The notes under the pieces: generated by a model | What the model saw: only the letters and a program-made list of their open reading frames with translations | Database searches by the model: none | Told to the model about the DNA's origin: nothing | Made by a program: the position numbers and the translations under genes | Shown here: positions 17,988 through 26,661 of the stretch, in pieces | Position numbering within the stretch: position 1 is the stretch's first letter | Layout: every line of letters starts with the position of its first letter | Source: Rhodospirillales bacterium | GTDB lineage: Bacteria; Pseudomonadota; Alphaproteobacteria; Micavibrionales; Micavibrionaceae | Direction: 5' to 3' | Assembly: GCA_020638285.1 (NCBI GenBank) | Contig: JACKIV010000001.1 | Span: 1 to 64,000 of the forward strand | DNA: 64,000 nt

Positions 17988-19613
17988 CTATTTCATTTGC
18001 GGCTGAATTTCAAATTGGTGAAACGGGGGCGGCGACGGCAAGGTCCACTCGAGCGTCATGACTTGAGGCTCCACATGCCAGTAATTTCCTTCGGCTTTTT
18101 TCCCGAAAAGGACGGTATAAAGGGCGACACAGAAAAACCAGACCGTACTGGCGGCTGCGATATAGCCACCATAGGACGCGATCTCGTTCCAGTTCGCATA
18201 GGCATCGGGATAGTCGATATACCGACGCGGCATCCCGGCCAGTCCCAGAAAATGCATCGGGAAAAACAGGATATTGACGCCGACAAAGGTCGTCCAGAAA
18301 TGAAACTGCCCGGCCCATTCCGGATACTGGCGACCCGACATCTTCCCGATCCAGTAATAAAACCCGGCAAACAGGGCGAACACCGCGCCCAGAGACAGAA
18401 CATAGTGGAAATGCGCCACGACGTAATAGGTGTCATGGAGGCGCACATCCATGCCCGCATTGGACAAGACCACGCCCGTCACACCGCCCAGCGTGAAGAG
18501 AAAGATAAATCCGATGGCAAAGAGCATGGGCGTCTTGAAGGTGATGGACCCGCCCCACATGGTCGCGATCCACGAGAAAATCTTGATTCCTGTGGGGACC
18601 GCGATAATCATGGTTGCCGCCGTGAAGTAGGCGCGGGTGTCGACGTCCAGTCCCGTGGTGTACATGTGGTGCGCCCAGACGACGAACCCGACCACGCCGA
18701 TCGAGACCATCGCATAGGCCATCCCCAGATAACCGAAAATCGGCTTTTTCGAGAAGGTCGCCACGATATGGCTGATGATTCCAAAGGCCGGAAGAATCAT
18801 GATGTAGACTTCCGGATGACCAAAGAACCAGAACAGATGCTGGAACAGCAAAGGGTCGCCCCCGCCTTCGGGACGGAAAAACGCCGTGCCGAAATTCCGG
18901 TCCGTCAGCAGCATGGTGATCGCGCCGCCCAGAACCGGCAGGGACAGGACCAGCAAAAACGCCGTGACCAGCATCGACCAGACGAACAGGGGCATTTTGT
19001 GCAGACTCATGCCCGGTGCGCGCATGTTGAAAATGGTGGTGATGAAATTCGCCGCGCCCAGAATGGAGCTGGCTCCTGCCAGATGGAGGGCGAAAATCGC
19101 CATATCCACGCCTGCGCCGGGATGGCCGAGAACGCTGGACAAGGGCGGATAGATTGTCCAGCCCGTTCCCACGCCGCCGACAAAGGCCGATCCCATGAGC
19201 AGCAGGAACGCGGGAACAATGAGCCAGAAAGAAATATTGTTCAGGCGGGGAAACGCCATGTCCGGCGCCCCGATCATGATGGGAACGAACCAGTTTCCAA
19301 AGCCGCCGATCAATCCCGGCATGACCACGAAAAACACCATGATAAGGCCGTGCGCAGAGATCAGGACGTTCCACAGATGCCCGTCCGGGTTGCCTGCGCT
19401 GTCGAGGAGGTATTGCACGCCTGGCTCCTGAAGCTCCAGCCGCATGATCCATGAGGCTATTCCGCCGATCAGCCCCGCAAAGATTGAAAAAATAATGTAG
19501 AGCGTGCCGATATCCTTATGGTTCGTCGAAAACAGCCAGCGCGCAACAAATCCTGGCGCATGGGCATGCCCGTCGGAAGAATGGGAATCGGTGTGATGCG
19601 AGACAGACGACAT
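17988..19613 (-). CDS. ctaD: cytochrome c oxidase subunit I (aa3 type)
   Basis: CtaD (541 aa) is the catalytic subunit of the heme-copper oxidase that reduces O2 and pumps protons. The heme a and a3/CuB ligands are visible in LISAHGLIMVFF, FFGHPEVYIMI (with the D-channel Glu), WAHHMYT and DTYYVVAHFHYV, and the K-channel Lys in TGIKIF; this is an A-type oxidase. The N-terminus is His-rich (SSVSHHTDSHSSDGHAH). The ATG at 19613 follows an AGGAGG site, so the longer open frame is rejected. The ctaC (subunit II) gene that usually precedes it is absent; the upstream neighbour is divergent sixA. Confidence 0.97.
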   Translation of the reverse strand: MSSVSHHTDSHSSDGHAHAPGFVARWLFSTNHKDIGTLYIIFSIFAGLIGGIASWIMRLELQEPGVQYLLDSAGNPDGHLWNVLISAHGLIMVFFVVMPGLIGGFGNWFVPIMIGAPDMAFPRLNNISFWLIVPAFLLLMGSAFVGGVGTGWTIYPPLSSVLGHPGAGVDMAIFALHLAGASSILGAANFITTIFNMRAPGMSLHKMPLFVWSMLVTAFLLVLSLPVLGGAITMLLTDRNFGTAFFRPEGGGDPLLFQHLFWFFGHPEVYIMILPAFGIISHIVATFSKKPIFGYLGMAYAMVSIGVVGFVVWAHHMYTTGLDVDTRAYFTAATMIIAVPTGIKIFSWIATMWGGSITFKTPMLFAIGFIFLFTLGGVTGVVLSNAGMDVRLHDTYYVVAHFHYVLSLGAVFALFAGFYYWIGKMSGRQYPEWAGQFHFWTTFVGVNILFFPMHFLGLAGMPRRYIDYPDAYANWNEIASYGGYIAAASTVWFFCVALYTVLFGKKAEGNYWHVEPQVMTLEWTLPSPPPFHQFEIQPQMK

Positions 19614-19864
19614 GAAATGGCCTCCTGAAATGGGCCTCTGAAAGCAGTGGGGGACACAAGTCCGGCGAACGATTTTCAATGGATACGGGCGGATTGTCAA
19701 AGACTTTTATGAAGATCGGGGATCTCTGACCACCCAAAAATTCCCATAACGCAATCTGGCTCTGTCTTCGCACCTGCACACCTGCCCCCTTGTTTTGCAA
19801 CCAAAAAAACACTTACACTCAATGGGTCGAGACTTGAAACAGTGTCACAGCAGGATGTTGCCGT

Positions 19865-20419
19865 ATGAAAAGATTGTATCTTTTGCGCCATGCCGAGGCC
19901 GAAAACCAAACCTCCGGCGCCGATCGCGACCGAAGTCTGGCCCGACGAGGGTATCACGAAGCGGAATCGCTTGGTCGTCTGATGAGACAGTCCGGCTATT
20001 TACCTGATTTTGCTCTGTGTTCCGGCGCGCGACGTACCCGTGAGACGTGTCAGATCCTGCGCGAGTTTTTGCCTCGTCACGGTGTATCCTATTCCGAAGC
20101 TCTTTATAACGCGCCGTCCGATACGCTGTTTGATGCGGTGCGGGCCATGGACGAGCGCCACAGCGCGGTTTTGCTGGTGGCGCATAATCCGGGGATTTAT
20201 CTTTTGGCCCGATCTTTGGAAAACGGAGAAAACAAGGCTCTTTCAAGTCGGCTGCGCGAGGGGTATCCGCCGGGAACGCTGGCCGTTCTGGATTGTCCGG
20301 TCGAAAGCTGGAGCGATATTGTGTCTGGCCGCAACATTATGCGCACCTTGATTGCTCCTGCGGATCATCCGGCCGCGGTGTCTTCTGTCGAGATGTCTTC
20401 GGCGCTCTCGTCTGCCTGA
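19865..20419 (+). CDS. phosphohistidine phosphatase SixA family
   Basis: This 184-residue histidine phosphatase carries the catalytic motif LYLLRHAEAE (Arg8-His9) and the second active-site segment LLVAHNPG. The short single-domain form is that of SixA, which removes phosphate from phosphohistidine proteins such as HPt domains or PTS-Ntr components. The C-terminal 25 residues extend into the convergent hdaA gene by 55 bases. It is divergent to ctaD. The physiological partner is not evident from context. Confidence 0.88.
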   Translation: MKRLYLLRHAEAENQTSGADRDRSLARRGYHEAESLGRLMRQSGYLPDFALCSGARRTRETCQILREFLPRHGVSYSEALYNAPSDTLFDAVRAMDERHSAVLLVAHNPGIYLLARSLENGENKALSSRLREGYPPGTLAVLDCPVESWSDIVSGRNIMRTLIAPADHPAAVSSVEMSSALSSA

Positions 20420-21096
20420 TTGCCTGACGTGCTTGCCAGAATCTCCCGAATCAGTGGCACTGAAACAGGTCGTTTTTGTACGAGCGATGCCCTGTCCGCT
20501 GCGTGGGCCAGCGCGTGCGCCGCCTCAAAAGATCGCTCCATCCGGGGAAGGATATAGGCCAGAACGTCCTGTCCTACCTTGATCTGACGATCTGAAAACA
20601 GCTTGACCAGAATGGCGGCCAGAAGGGTATCGTCCGGTGCGCGGATGGATGCCAAAGGCGCGGCGCGCAGGCGCGAAGCCAGATCGGGCAGGACGAACGG
20701 TGCGGCGGCAGGCGGTGTCTGCATGGTCACAAGAGCGGTCCGCCCGGATTCCTTGAGGATATTATAAAGGTGAAATAAAATCGTCTCCGACTCGATGGCG
20801 CCAATCCACGGGTCCATCGGGTCGATGACCAGATGCGTGCCGCCTGCCGAGAGCGTTTCTGCGCTCTGGCCCTCTTTATCCTGACATGCGGCTCCTGTTC
20901 GGGCGGCCCACACACGCGCCAGATGGGTTTTTCCGCATCCCGGCGGTCCTTCCAGAACCAGAACCGGCGCGGGCCAGTCCGGCCAACGATCAATCCACGA
21001 CACGGCGTCCAGATTGCTTGGGGCGACAAAAAAATCCTCACGGCCCTGCGCGACCCGGAAACCCAGATCAAGGGGAATCTGGGTGGATGTTTTCAT
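20365..21096 (-). CDS. hdaA: DnaA regulatory inactivator HdaA
   Basis: This 243-residue DnaA-like AAA+ protein has a P-loop GPPGCGKT at residues 50-57 but no DNA-binding domain IV. Near the N-terminus lies a beta-clamp-binding-like motif QIPLDLGF (residues 6-13). Hda/HdaA proteins bind the sliding clamp and stimulate ATP hydrolysis by DnaA to block over-initiation. It overlaps the upstream permease gene by four bases (ATGA), and its 3' end overlaps the convergent sixA by 55 bases. The permease/hdaA pairing divergent to purM is common in alphaproteobacteria. Confidence 0.9.
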   Translation of the reverse strand: MKTSTQIPLDLGFRVAQGREDFFVAPSNLDAVSWIDRWPDWPAPVLVLEGPPGCGKTHLARVWAARTGAACQDKEGQSAETLSAGGTHLVIDPMDPWIGAIESETILFHLYNILKESGRTALVTMQTPPAAAPFVLPDLASRLRAAPLASIRAPDDTLLAAILVKLFSDRQIKVGQDVLAYILPRMERSFEAAHALAHAADRASLVQKRPVSVPLIREILASTSGNQADESAEDISTEDTAAG

Positions 21097-22184
21097 GGAA
21101 TATCTTCGGTGCGGTTTTCCCGTTCCGCCCCCGGCGCTGCATAAAAGGCGCTGTCCTTGTACAGGTCCAGAGCAAATCCGGCCAGAACGGCGACAATCAC
21201 TGCGACCGGAACCGCAATCAACATGCCTGTCAGGCCAAGCAGACTTCCGCCCGCCATTAAGGCGAGCAGGATCCACAAGGGGTGCAGTCCTACGCTTTGC
21301 CCCACAAGGCGGGGCGTCAGGAAATTTCCCTCCACGAACTGACCTGCCGCAAAAATGCCTGCGATGAGAGCGACATAGGAAATCTCGCCGCTTTGAACCC
21401 ATGCGACGATCACTCCGGTCAGAAGCCCGGCGGTGGAGCCGACCAGAGGAATGATCGACAAAATCCCCGCGCCCAGGCCGATGACCAGACCGTATTCCAG
21501 TCCCGCAATCGAAAGGGCAACGCCGTACAGGATACCCAGCACCGCGCAGACCATCAACTGGCCCCGGATGAACCCGGCCAGCCGGACGTCGATTTGTCCC
21601 AGAAGTTTTAAGATCGTGGCTTCATGACGCCGGGGTAGTAAATTCTGCACCCGGTTTTTGATGTCAGGCCATTCCCGGATCATGAAAAACGCCACGACCG
21701 GGGCCACGACCAGAACCGAAACGAAGCCCGCCACGGCCTGCCCGCCGGCCTGAATCCCCGCCAGAACATTTCCGCCCAGAGCCAGCGCCCCGCCTGCATG
21801 GTTGCCGAGCGTATCCCGGATTTTCTGTGCGTCCGGCGCGCCGGTCAGGGCCTTTACTTTTTCGGCATAGGGGATCAGCGCCGTCTGTGCGCGATCAACA
21901 AGCTCTGGAAAATCTTCGATAAAACGGACTGCCTCATGAAAGAGCATTGGTCCGATAAAGGCGGCGGCTCCTGCGAGGACAAAGAAGAAAACGCCCATGA
22001 TGATGGACGCTGCTCCCCAGCGGGGCACGCCCCGCAAGACCAGACGATTTGCGACCGGATCAAACAGATAGGCAATAACAATACCCAGAACGAACGGAAA
22101 CAGGATATCGCCCAGAACCCGGATCACCACGAAAAACAGGGCCGCGATAAAGGCCCAGAATAATGCGACGCGCGAGGGGCTCAT
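21093..22184 (-). CDS. AI-2E family (PerM-like) transporter
   Basis: This 363-residue inner-membrane protein of the AI-2E/PerM family has about eight hydrophobic helices. The characteristic central segments are visible: VIAYLFDPVANRLVLRGVPR, RIQNLLPRRHE-like (RVQNLLPRR) before the amphipathic part, and LVGSTAGLLTGVIVA, FVEGNFLTPRLVG and LALMAGGSLLG near the C-terminus. The transported substrate is unknown in most members; the old name refers to autoinducer-2 export. It is coupled by four-base overlaps to DUF2066 upstream and hdaA downstream. Confidence 0.9.
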   Translation of the reverse strand: MSPSRVALFWAFIAALFFVVIRVLGDILFPFVLGIVIAYLFDPVANRLVLRGVPRWGAASIIMGVFFFVLAGAAAFIGPMLFHEAVRFIEDFPELVDRAQTALIPYAEKVKALTGAPDAQKIRDTLGNHAGGALALGGNVLAGIQAGGQAVAGFVSVLVVAPVVAFFMIREWPDIKNRVQNLLPRRHEATILKLLGQIDVRLAGFIRGQLMVCAVLGILYGVALSIAGLEYGLVIGLGAGILSIIPLVGSTAGLLTGVIVAWVQSGEISYVALIAGIFAAGQFVEGNFLTPRLVGQSVGLHPLWILLALMAGGSLLGLTGMLIAVPVAVIVAVLAGFALDLYKDSAFYAAPGAERENRTEDIP

Positions 22185-23314
22185 GGGATTTCCATCCTTG
22201 GTCCGCAATGGGTTGTGAGACAAACTTCGTAAGCGTCTGGCGTGGGCGTGGCCGTAACCGCCAGACCCTGTGCTTGCGCCAGAGTCAGAAAGCGCGGCCC
22301 ATCTCCTGAAAATGCTGCGCTCAGGGTGGCCGCGCGGGGGGTGAGGCTTTCGATTCCAAGATCGCTCAGGCCCGGAAGCGATTCCAGCGCCTTGCGGGTT
22401 TCCATCCATTCCTCGCTTCCCGAAAACGTCAGATACAGGGTCAGGGTCTGACCTCTGGTCCGGGGCGTGCCGTTTTCTGCCCGGGACAGGTCGCGCAGCA
22501 CATCTGAAACCTGGCGGACGGCCTGCCCGTAGATGTCCGCATCGGGAAGGGCCGAAACCGTCACGGTCTCAAGATAGGCCGGGCCACCCGTCCCGCTTCG
22601 GTAGAGATAGATTTCCAGTCCTCCCGACCCTCCGCCCGCAGAGTCCGGCAGGGGCCGGGCGATAGCGATGATGGCTTGCGCTGCGCCATATCGGGCGAGC
22701 ATGGCGTCCAGAGCCGCGCGGTCATAGGTGAGCGCGCGGTCGTCGGGCATATCCTGAACATCCTGAAGATCGCCGAGCGGCACGAGAACGGACGAGGCCG
22801 CGCCTTGCATCCTCTCCCACGCTGCGCGCCAGGGATTGTTTCCGCCCCACAGGATGGTTTCGTTTCCGGACTGGAAGAAAGGTAAAACCAGAACCGATGT
22901 CGCCGTGTATCCGGAAGACTCCGAAATGGCGAATCCCTGCCCGCCCAGAAAAGTCCGGACGGATGCCGGATCGAACCGGAAGGTATAGGTACCGATATAG
23001 CGAACCGGGGAAATACGCTCGTTTACGATCTCGAAATCCTGAATCATGGGGCCGATGGCGGTTATATCCGGGGTTTTGAATCGGAGCAGATCTGTGGGCG
23101 AGAGCAACCGTCCGGCAAGCATCGCAAAGGCTGCGCTCTGTGCCTGGCCAAAGGCCGCTTCGCGGGCTTTTGTCGCACTTTCGGCGCTGGCGTCCGCATG
23201 CACGCCCTCGATGGTAAAGGTTGCATCCGTTTGCGCACGGGCGCGGCCAGACAGGGCCAGCCCTGCGGCAAGGACTATCAGAACGGCGAGGAATGGTTTA
23301 TAAACCAGTTTCAT
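22181..23314 (-). CDS. DUF2066 domain exported protein
   Basis: This 377-residue protein has a cleavable signal peptide (VLIVLAAGLALSGRARAQ) and an N-terminal domain typical of DUF2066 (TIEGVHADASAESATKAREA, VNERISPVRYIGTYTFRF). The function of the family is unknown; it is usually found, as here, just before the AI-2E permease and hdaA genes. It ends in a four-base overlap with the permease. Its start codon lies only 25 bases from the divergent purM start. Confidence 0.85.
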   Translation of the reverse strand: MKLVYKPFLAVLIVLAAGLALSGRARAQTDATFTIEGVHADASAESATKAREAAFGQAQSAAFAMLAGRLLSPTDLLRFKTPDITAIGPMIQDFEIVNERISPVRYIGTYTFRFDPASVRTFLGGQGFAISESSGYTATSVLVLPFFQSGNETILWGGNNPWRAAWERMQGAASSVLVPLGDLQDVQDMPDDRALTYDRAALDAMLARYGAAQAIIAIARPLPDSAGGGSGGLEIYLYRSGTGGPAYLETVTVSALPDADIYGQAVRQVSDVLRDLSRAENGTPRTRGQTLTLYLTFSGSEEWMETRKALESLPGLSDLGIESLTPRAATLSAAFSGDGPRFLTLAQAQGLAVTATPTPDAYEVCLTTHCGPRMEIP

Positions 23315-23329
23315 GCTTCATTTATAAAC
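23297..23329. promoter_or_regulatory. direct repeat TTTATAAAC in the DUF2066/purM divergent start region
   Basis: TTTATAAAC occurs twice, at 23297-23305 (inside the first codons of the DUF2066 gene) and at 23321-23329 (11 bases before the purM ATG), 24 bases apart. The first copy is part of the palindrome GTTTATAAAC. With only 25 bases between the two start codons, the promoters must overlap the coding starts, and these copies are good candidates for -10 elements or operator half-sites. Confidence 0.4.
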
Positions 23330-23339
23330 GGAACCGGCC

Positions 23340-24425
23340 ATGAAAGAAAGCTCCTCCTTCCCGAAATCGTCATTGAGAAACGAAACGGCTTATGGCCGGG
23401 CGGGCGTCGACATTGACGCCGGGGCTGCGCTGGTCGAGAAAATCAAGCCTTTTGCCAGGGCCACGACCCGGCCCGGCGTGATGGGGGGGCTGGGTGGATT
23501 CGGAGCGCTGTTTGATCTGAAAGCCGCCGGTTTCTCGGACCCGATTCTGGTCTCGTCCACCGACGGCGTGGGGACAAAGCTCAAAATTGCCATCGAGGCC
23601 GGAATTCACGACACGGTTGGCGTCGATCTGGTGGCCATGTGCGTCAACGATCTGGTGGTGCAGGGCGCCGCGCCTTTGTTCTTTCTGGATTATTTTGCAA
23701 CGGGAAAACTGGACGTTGATATTGCCGCCGCCGTTGTGTCGGGAATTTCCAGCGGGTGCGCGCAGGCTGATTGCGCGTTGATCGGCGGGGAGACTGCCGA
23801 GATGCCGGGGATGTACGCGCCGGGGGATTACGATCTGGCCGGATTTACCGTCGGTGCGGTCGAAAGGTCGCGCCTGATTACGGGCGAGACGATCGCGCCG
23901 GGCGATGTCATTCTGGGACTGTCCTCAAGCGGAGTACACTCCAACGGATTTTCCCTCGTGCGCAGGATCGTGGCCGATGCCGGATTGTCGTGGGCGGATC
24001 CGGCTCCGTTTGCTCCTGATGGATCTTTGGGAGCGGCGTTTTTGACTCCGACACGAATTTATGTGCGGCCCTTGCTTGCAGCAATCCAGCGCTTTGAGAT
24101 CAAGGGGATGGCGCACATCACGGGCGGGGGGCTTCTTGAAAATATTCCGCGCGTTCTGCCCGAAGGTCTGGGCGCGGTGCTGGACGCGGCGCGCTGGCCT
24201 TTGCCGCCAGTCTTCCAGTGGCTGCGCGCGGCGGGCCGCATCAGCGCGGATGACATGGCGCGAACATTCAATTGCGGGATCGGGATGGCTTTGGTGTGTG
24301 CGCCCGCGCAGCAACCGGAGGTGCAGGCCTTTCTTGAATCTCGGGGCGAGACGGTCTTTTCCATCGGAACGATTGAGAAGAATTCCGGTTCAGACCGGGT
24401 GAAAATCAAGGGAGAGGCGGGCTGA
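23340..24425 (+). CDS. purM: phosphoribosylformylglycinamidine cyclo-ligase
   Basis: PurM (361 aa) is the AIR synthetase of de novo purine synthesis: FGAM plus ATP gives AIR. Family motifs are all present: YGRAGVDIDAG, STDGVGTKLKIA, GVDLVAMCVNDLV, LIGGETAEMPGMY, SSSGVHSNGFSLVR and HITGGGLLENIPR. Length is normal. It starts at ATG 23340, 25 bases from the divergent DUF2066 gene. The purN gene that follows purM in many alphaproteobacteria is not here; a fatty-acyl-CoA ligase follows after 88 bases. Confidence 0.97.
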   Translation: MKESSSFPKSSLRNETAYGRAGVDIDAGAALVEKIKPFARATTRPGVMGGLGGFGALFDLKAAGFSDPILVSSTDGVGTKLKIAIEAGIHDTVGVDLVAMCVNDLVVQGAAPLFFLDYFATGKLDVDIAAAVVSGISSGCAQADCALIGGETAEMPGMYAPGDYDLAGFTVGAVERSRLITGETIAPGDVILGLSSSGVHSNGFSLVRRIVADAGLSWADPAPFAPDGSLGAAFLTPTRIYVRPLLAAIQRFEIKGMAHITGGGLLENIPRVLPEGLGAVLDAARWPLPPVFQWLRAAGRISADDMARTFNCGIGMALVCAPAQQPEVQAFLESRGETVFSIGTIEKNSGSDRVKIKGEAG

Positions 24426-24513
24426 CCTGTAGCGCAACGCACAAGAGCGAAGGGGTGACAAAAACCTGTAAAATCCGCTACACTGGAAACAGGGAAGAAA
24501 TTCAATATTATGC

Positions 24514-26190
24514 ATGGAAACGCGAGTGAGGGGCGAATTGGATCAGGGCGCAGCATACGAAAGCCGAAAAACTCTCGAATCGGTCCCGCTGCACGCCATG
24601 CTGGATCAGGCCCGCCAGAGTTACGGGGATCGTCCTGCCCTTGATTTCCTCGGGAAGAAATGGACATGGGCGCAAGTCGCGGATCTTTCGGATCGCATGG
24701 CGCAGGGGCTTCAGTCCATGGGGATTCAAAAGGGGGACCGGGTGGGGCTGTTTTTGCCCAACACGCCCTATTATCTGATTGCCTATTTTGCGATTTCGCG
24801 GATTGGCGGGATCATTGTCAATTACAACCCTCTTTATGCCGAGCGCGAACTGGCGCACCAGATTGAAGACAGCGGCACGAGATTTGTCATTACGCTTGAT
24901 CTGACAATTTTGTGCGAAAAGCTTGATAAAATGCTGCACACGACCTGTCTTGAGAAGATCGTTTTGTGTACCTTTACGGACATTTTGCCTTTCCCGAAAA
25001 ATATTCTCTTCCGTCTGTTCAGGGGCGACGAGATTGCGCGGAATTTTCATGACGACCGAACGGTCCGGTTTTCCGACATCACGGATAACGAGGGGGAGCC
25101 CCGGCCTGTGCCTGTCGATCCGGACAGGGACGTGGCCTTGCTGCAATACACCGGAGGGACGACCGGTATTCCAAAAGGTGCGATGCTGACCCATCGCAAT
25201 ATTGTCTCGAATGCGGTTCAGTGCGAGACATGGTTTGCGGATGCAAAACCCGGTGCGGAACGGATGCTGGGCGTCCTGCCCTTCTTTCACGTCTTCGCCA
25301 TGACGGCAGTGATGAATTTGAGCGTACGCAAGGGACTTGAGATCATCGCCCTGCCCAAATTCGACCTGACCGAGATGCTGCGGGCCATTGCATCGAAAAA
25401 GCCGCATTACTTTCCGGCGGTTCCTGCAATTTTCAACGCGATCAACAACCATCCGGATCTTGCGCGATATGACCTGTCTTCCCTGCGCTATGGCGTATCG
25501 GGCGGGGCGTCCCTGCCTCAGGAAATTCGCAAGGCGTTCGAGAAGAAAACCGGTTGCCCCATCGTGGAAGGCTACGGACTGACCGAGGCTTCGCCCGTTG
25601 TGTGCGTCAATCCGGTGGGCGCCGCCAATCGGCCCGGTTCGATTGGTCTGCCGTTGCCTTACACGGATTTGCGTCTCGTGTCTATTACGGATGGGCGGAC
25701 TCCGGTGGCGCAGGGAGAACGCGGAGAGTTGTGCGTGCGCGGCCCGCAGGTCATGGCCGGATACTGGAACCGTCCGGACGAGACCGCCAGGGTCCTCATC
25801 GACGGATGGCTTCACACCGGGGACATTGCGACGATGGACGCGGACGGATATGTGTTCATCGTGGATCGCCTCAAGGACATGGTCATCACGAACGGGTACA
25901 ACGTCTATCCGCGCAATGTCGAGGAAGCCATTTACATGCACCCGGGAATCGAGGAATGCATCGTGGCGGGGCTGCCCGACCCGGCGCGGGGCGAAATCGT
26001 CAAGGTATGGATCAAGCTGAAAGCCGGGCGGAAAATGACCGCCGAAGACTTGCGGGAATTTCTGATGGACAAGCTTTCGCCCATCGAGATTCCGCGTGTG
26101 GTGGAGTTTCGGGACAAACCTCTTCCCCGGACCTTGATCGGAAAACTCTCGCGTAAGGATGTTCTGGCGCAGGAAAAAGAGACGGGTTGA
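24514..26190 (+). CDS. long-chain fatty-acid-CoA ligase
   Basis: This 558-residue FadD-type enzyme activates free fatty acids to acyl-CoA for beta-oxidation or lipid synthesis. The P-loop LLQYTGGTTGIPKGA, the adenylation motif VEGYGLTEASP, the hinge VDRLKDMVITNGYNVYP and the final IGKLSRKDVL lysine are all visible. Length is typical. A second ATG at 24510 is out of frame; the ATG at 24514 has AGGGAAG some 15 bases upstream, which is distant. No beta-oxidation genes are nearby. Confidence 0.93.
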   Translation: METRVRGELDQGAAYESRKTLESVPLHAMLDQARQSYGDRPALDFLGKKWTWAQVADLSDRMAQGLQSMGIQKGDRVGLFLPNTPYYLIAYFAISRIGGIIVNYNPLYAERELAHQIEDSGTRFVITLDLTILCEKLDKMLHTTCLEKIVLCTFTDILPFPKNILFRLFRGDEIARNFHDDRTVRFSDITDNEGEPRPVPVDPDRDVALLQYTGGTTGIPKGAMLTHRNIVSNAVQCETWFADAKPGAERMLGVLPFFHVFAMTAVMNLSVRKGLEIIALPKFDLTEMLRAIASKKPHYFPAVPAIFNAINNHPDLARYDLSSLRYGVSGGASLPQEIRKAFEKKTGCPIVEGYGLTEASPVVCVNPVGAANRPGSIGLPLPYTDLRLVSITDGRTPVAQGERGELCVRGPQVMAGYWNRPDETARVLIDGWLHTGDIATMDADGYVFIVDRLKDMVITNGYNVYPRNVEEAIYMHPGIEECIVAGLPDPARGEIVKVWIKLKAGRKMTAEDLREFLMDKLSPIEIPRVVEFRDKPLPRTLIGKLSRKDVLAQEKETG

Positions 26191-26295
26191 TTCCCTCCTT
26201 CTTTCCCTCGGTTTTCGGATTTGAGAGCAAGCAGCCCCTTTGCCCGGGCAGACACGACAACGCAACGCGCCAGATGAACAAAAACGACGAAAGCT

Positions 26296-26433
26296 TTATT
26301 GAACCGTAATATGACGCTGGAAAATGGCTTCGCGGTACAGATGTGCCTGCGTTTCGCGATGTTTCATGGCTTCAATGCGCCAGACGAGAAAAAGATTGGT
26401 CTGATCGGTTTCCACGTTTTGTTGCTGGATCAT
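26296..26433 (-). CDS. possible 45-residue protein of unknown function
   Basis: A short minus-strand frame encodes 45 residues, hydrophilic with Gln at the start (MIQQQNVETDQ) and a charged middle (WRIEAMKHRETQAHLYREA). AGGGAG lies eight bases before the ATG at 26433, which is a good ribosome site, and codon choice resembles nearby genes. The opposite strand carries an 88-codon frame without such a site, which I consider the shadow. It sits downstream of amtB, separated from it by a strong terminator. No family is recognised. Confidence 0.4.
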   Translation of the reverse strand: MIQQQNVETDQTNLFLVWRIEAMKHRETQAHLYREAIFQRHITVQ

Positions 26434-26601
26434 TTTATGGTCTCCCTTATTCTTGATTCAAAGCCCGCCCACTTCTTCAGGATACCTCATCTGTCCTCGT
26501 ATGTGTTATGCAAAGTTCCGGGGGCACCCATGCGTGCGCCGATGCTGCCTTTAACAAAGAATTAACGATTATGATTCTCCGTCCACAAAATCCGCCTCAT
26601 G

Positions 26602-26634
26602 AAAAAAGCGCCGGGATTTCGCCCGGCGCTTTTT
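26602..26634 (-). terminator. intrinsic terminator downstream of amtB
   Basis: GCGCCGGG (26608-26615) pairs perfectly with CCCGGCGC (26622-26629) around a six-base loop. A run of A before it gives a U-run on the minus strand, right after the amtB stop at 26662. A T-run on the plus side makes it potentially bidirectional. Confidence 0.85.
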
Positions 26635-26661
26635 GGTCGATATTTTTTTGAGGGAGAGCGA

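Noticed and set aside
26299..26565. 88-codon plus-strand frame
   Set aside because: No ribosome site; the opposite strand has a better small gene.
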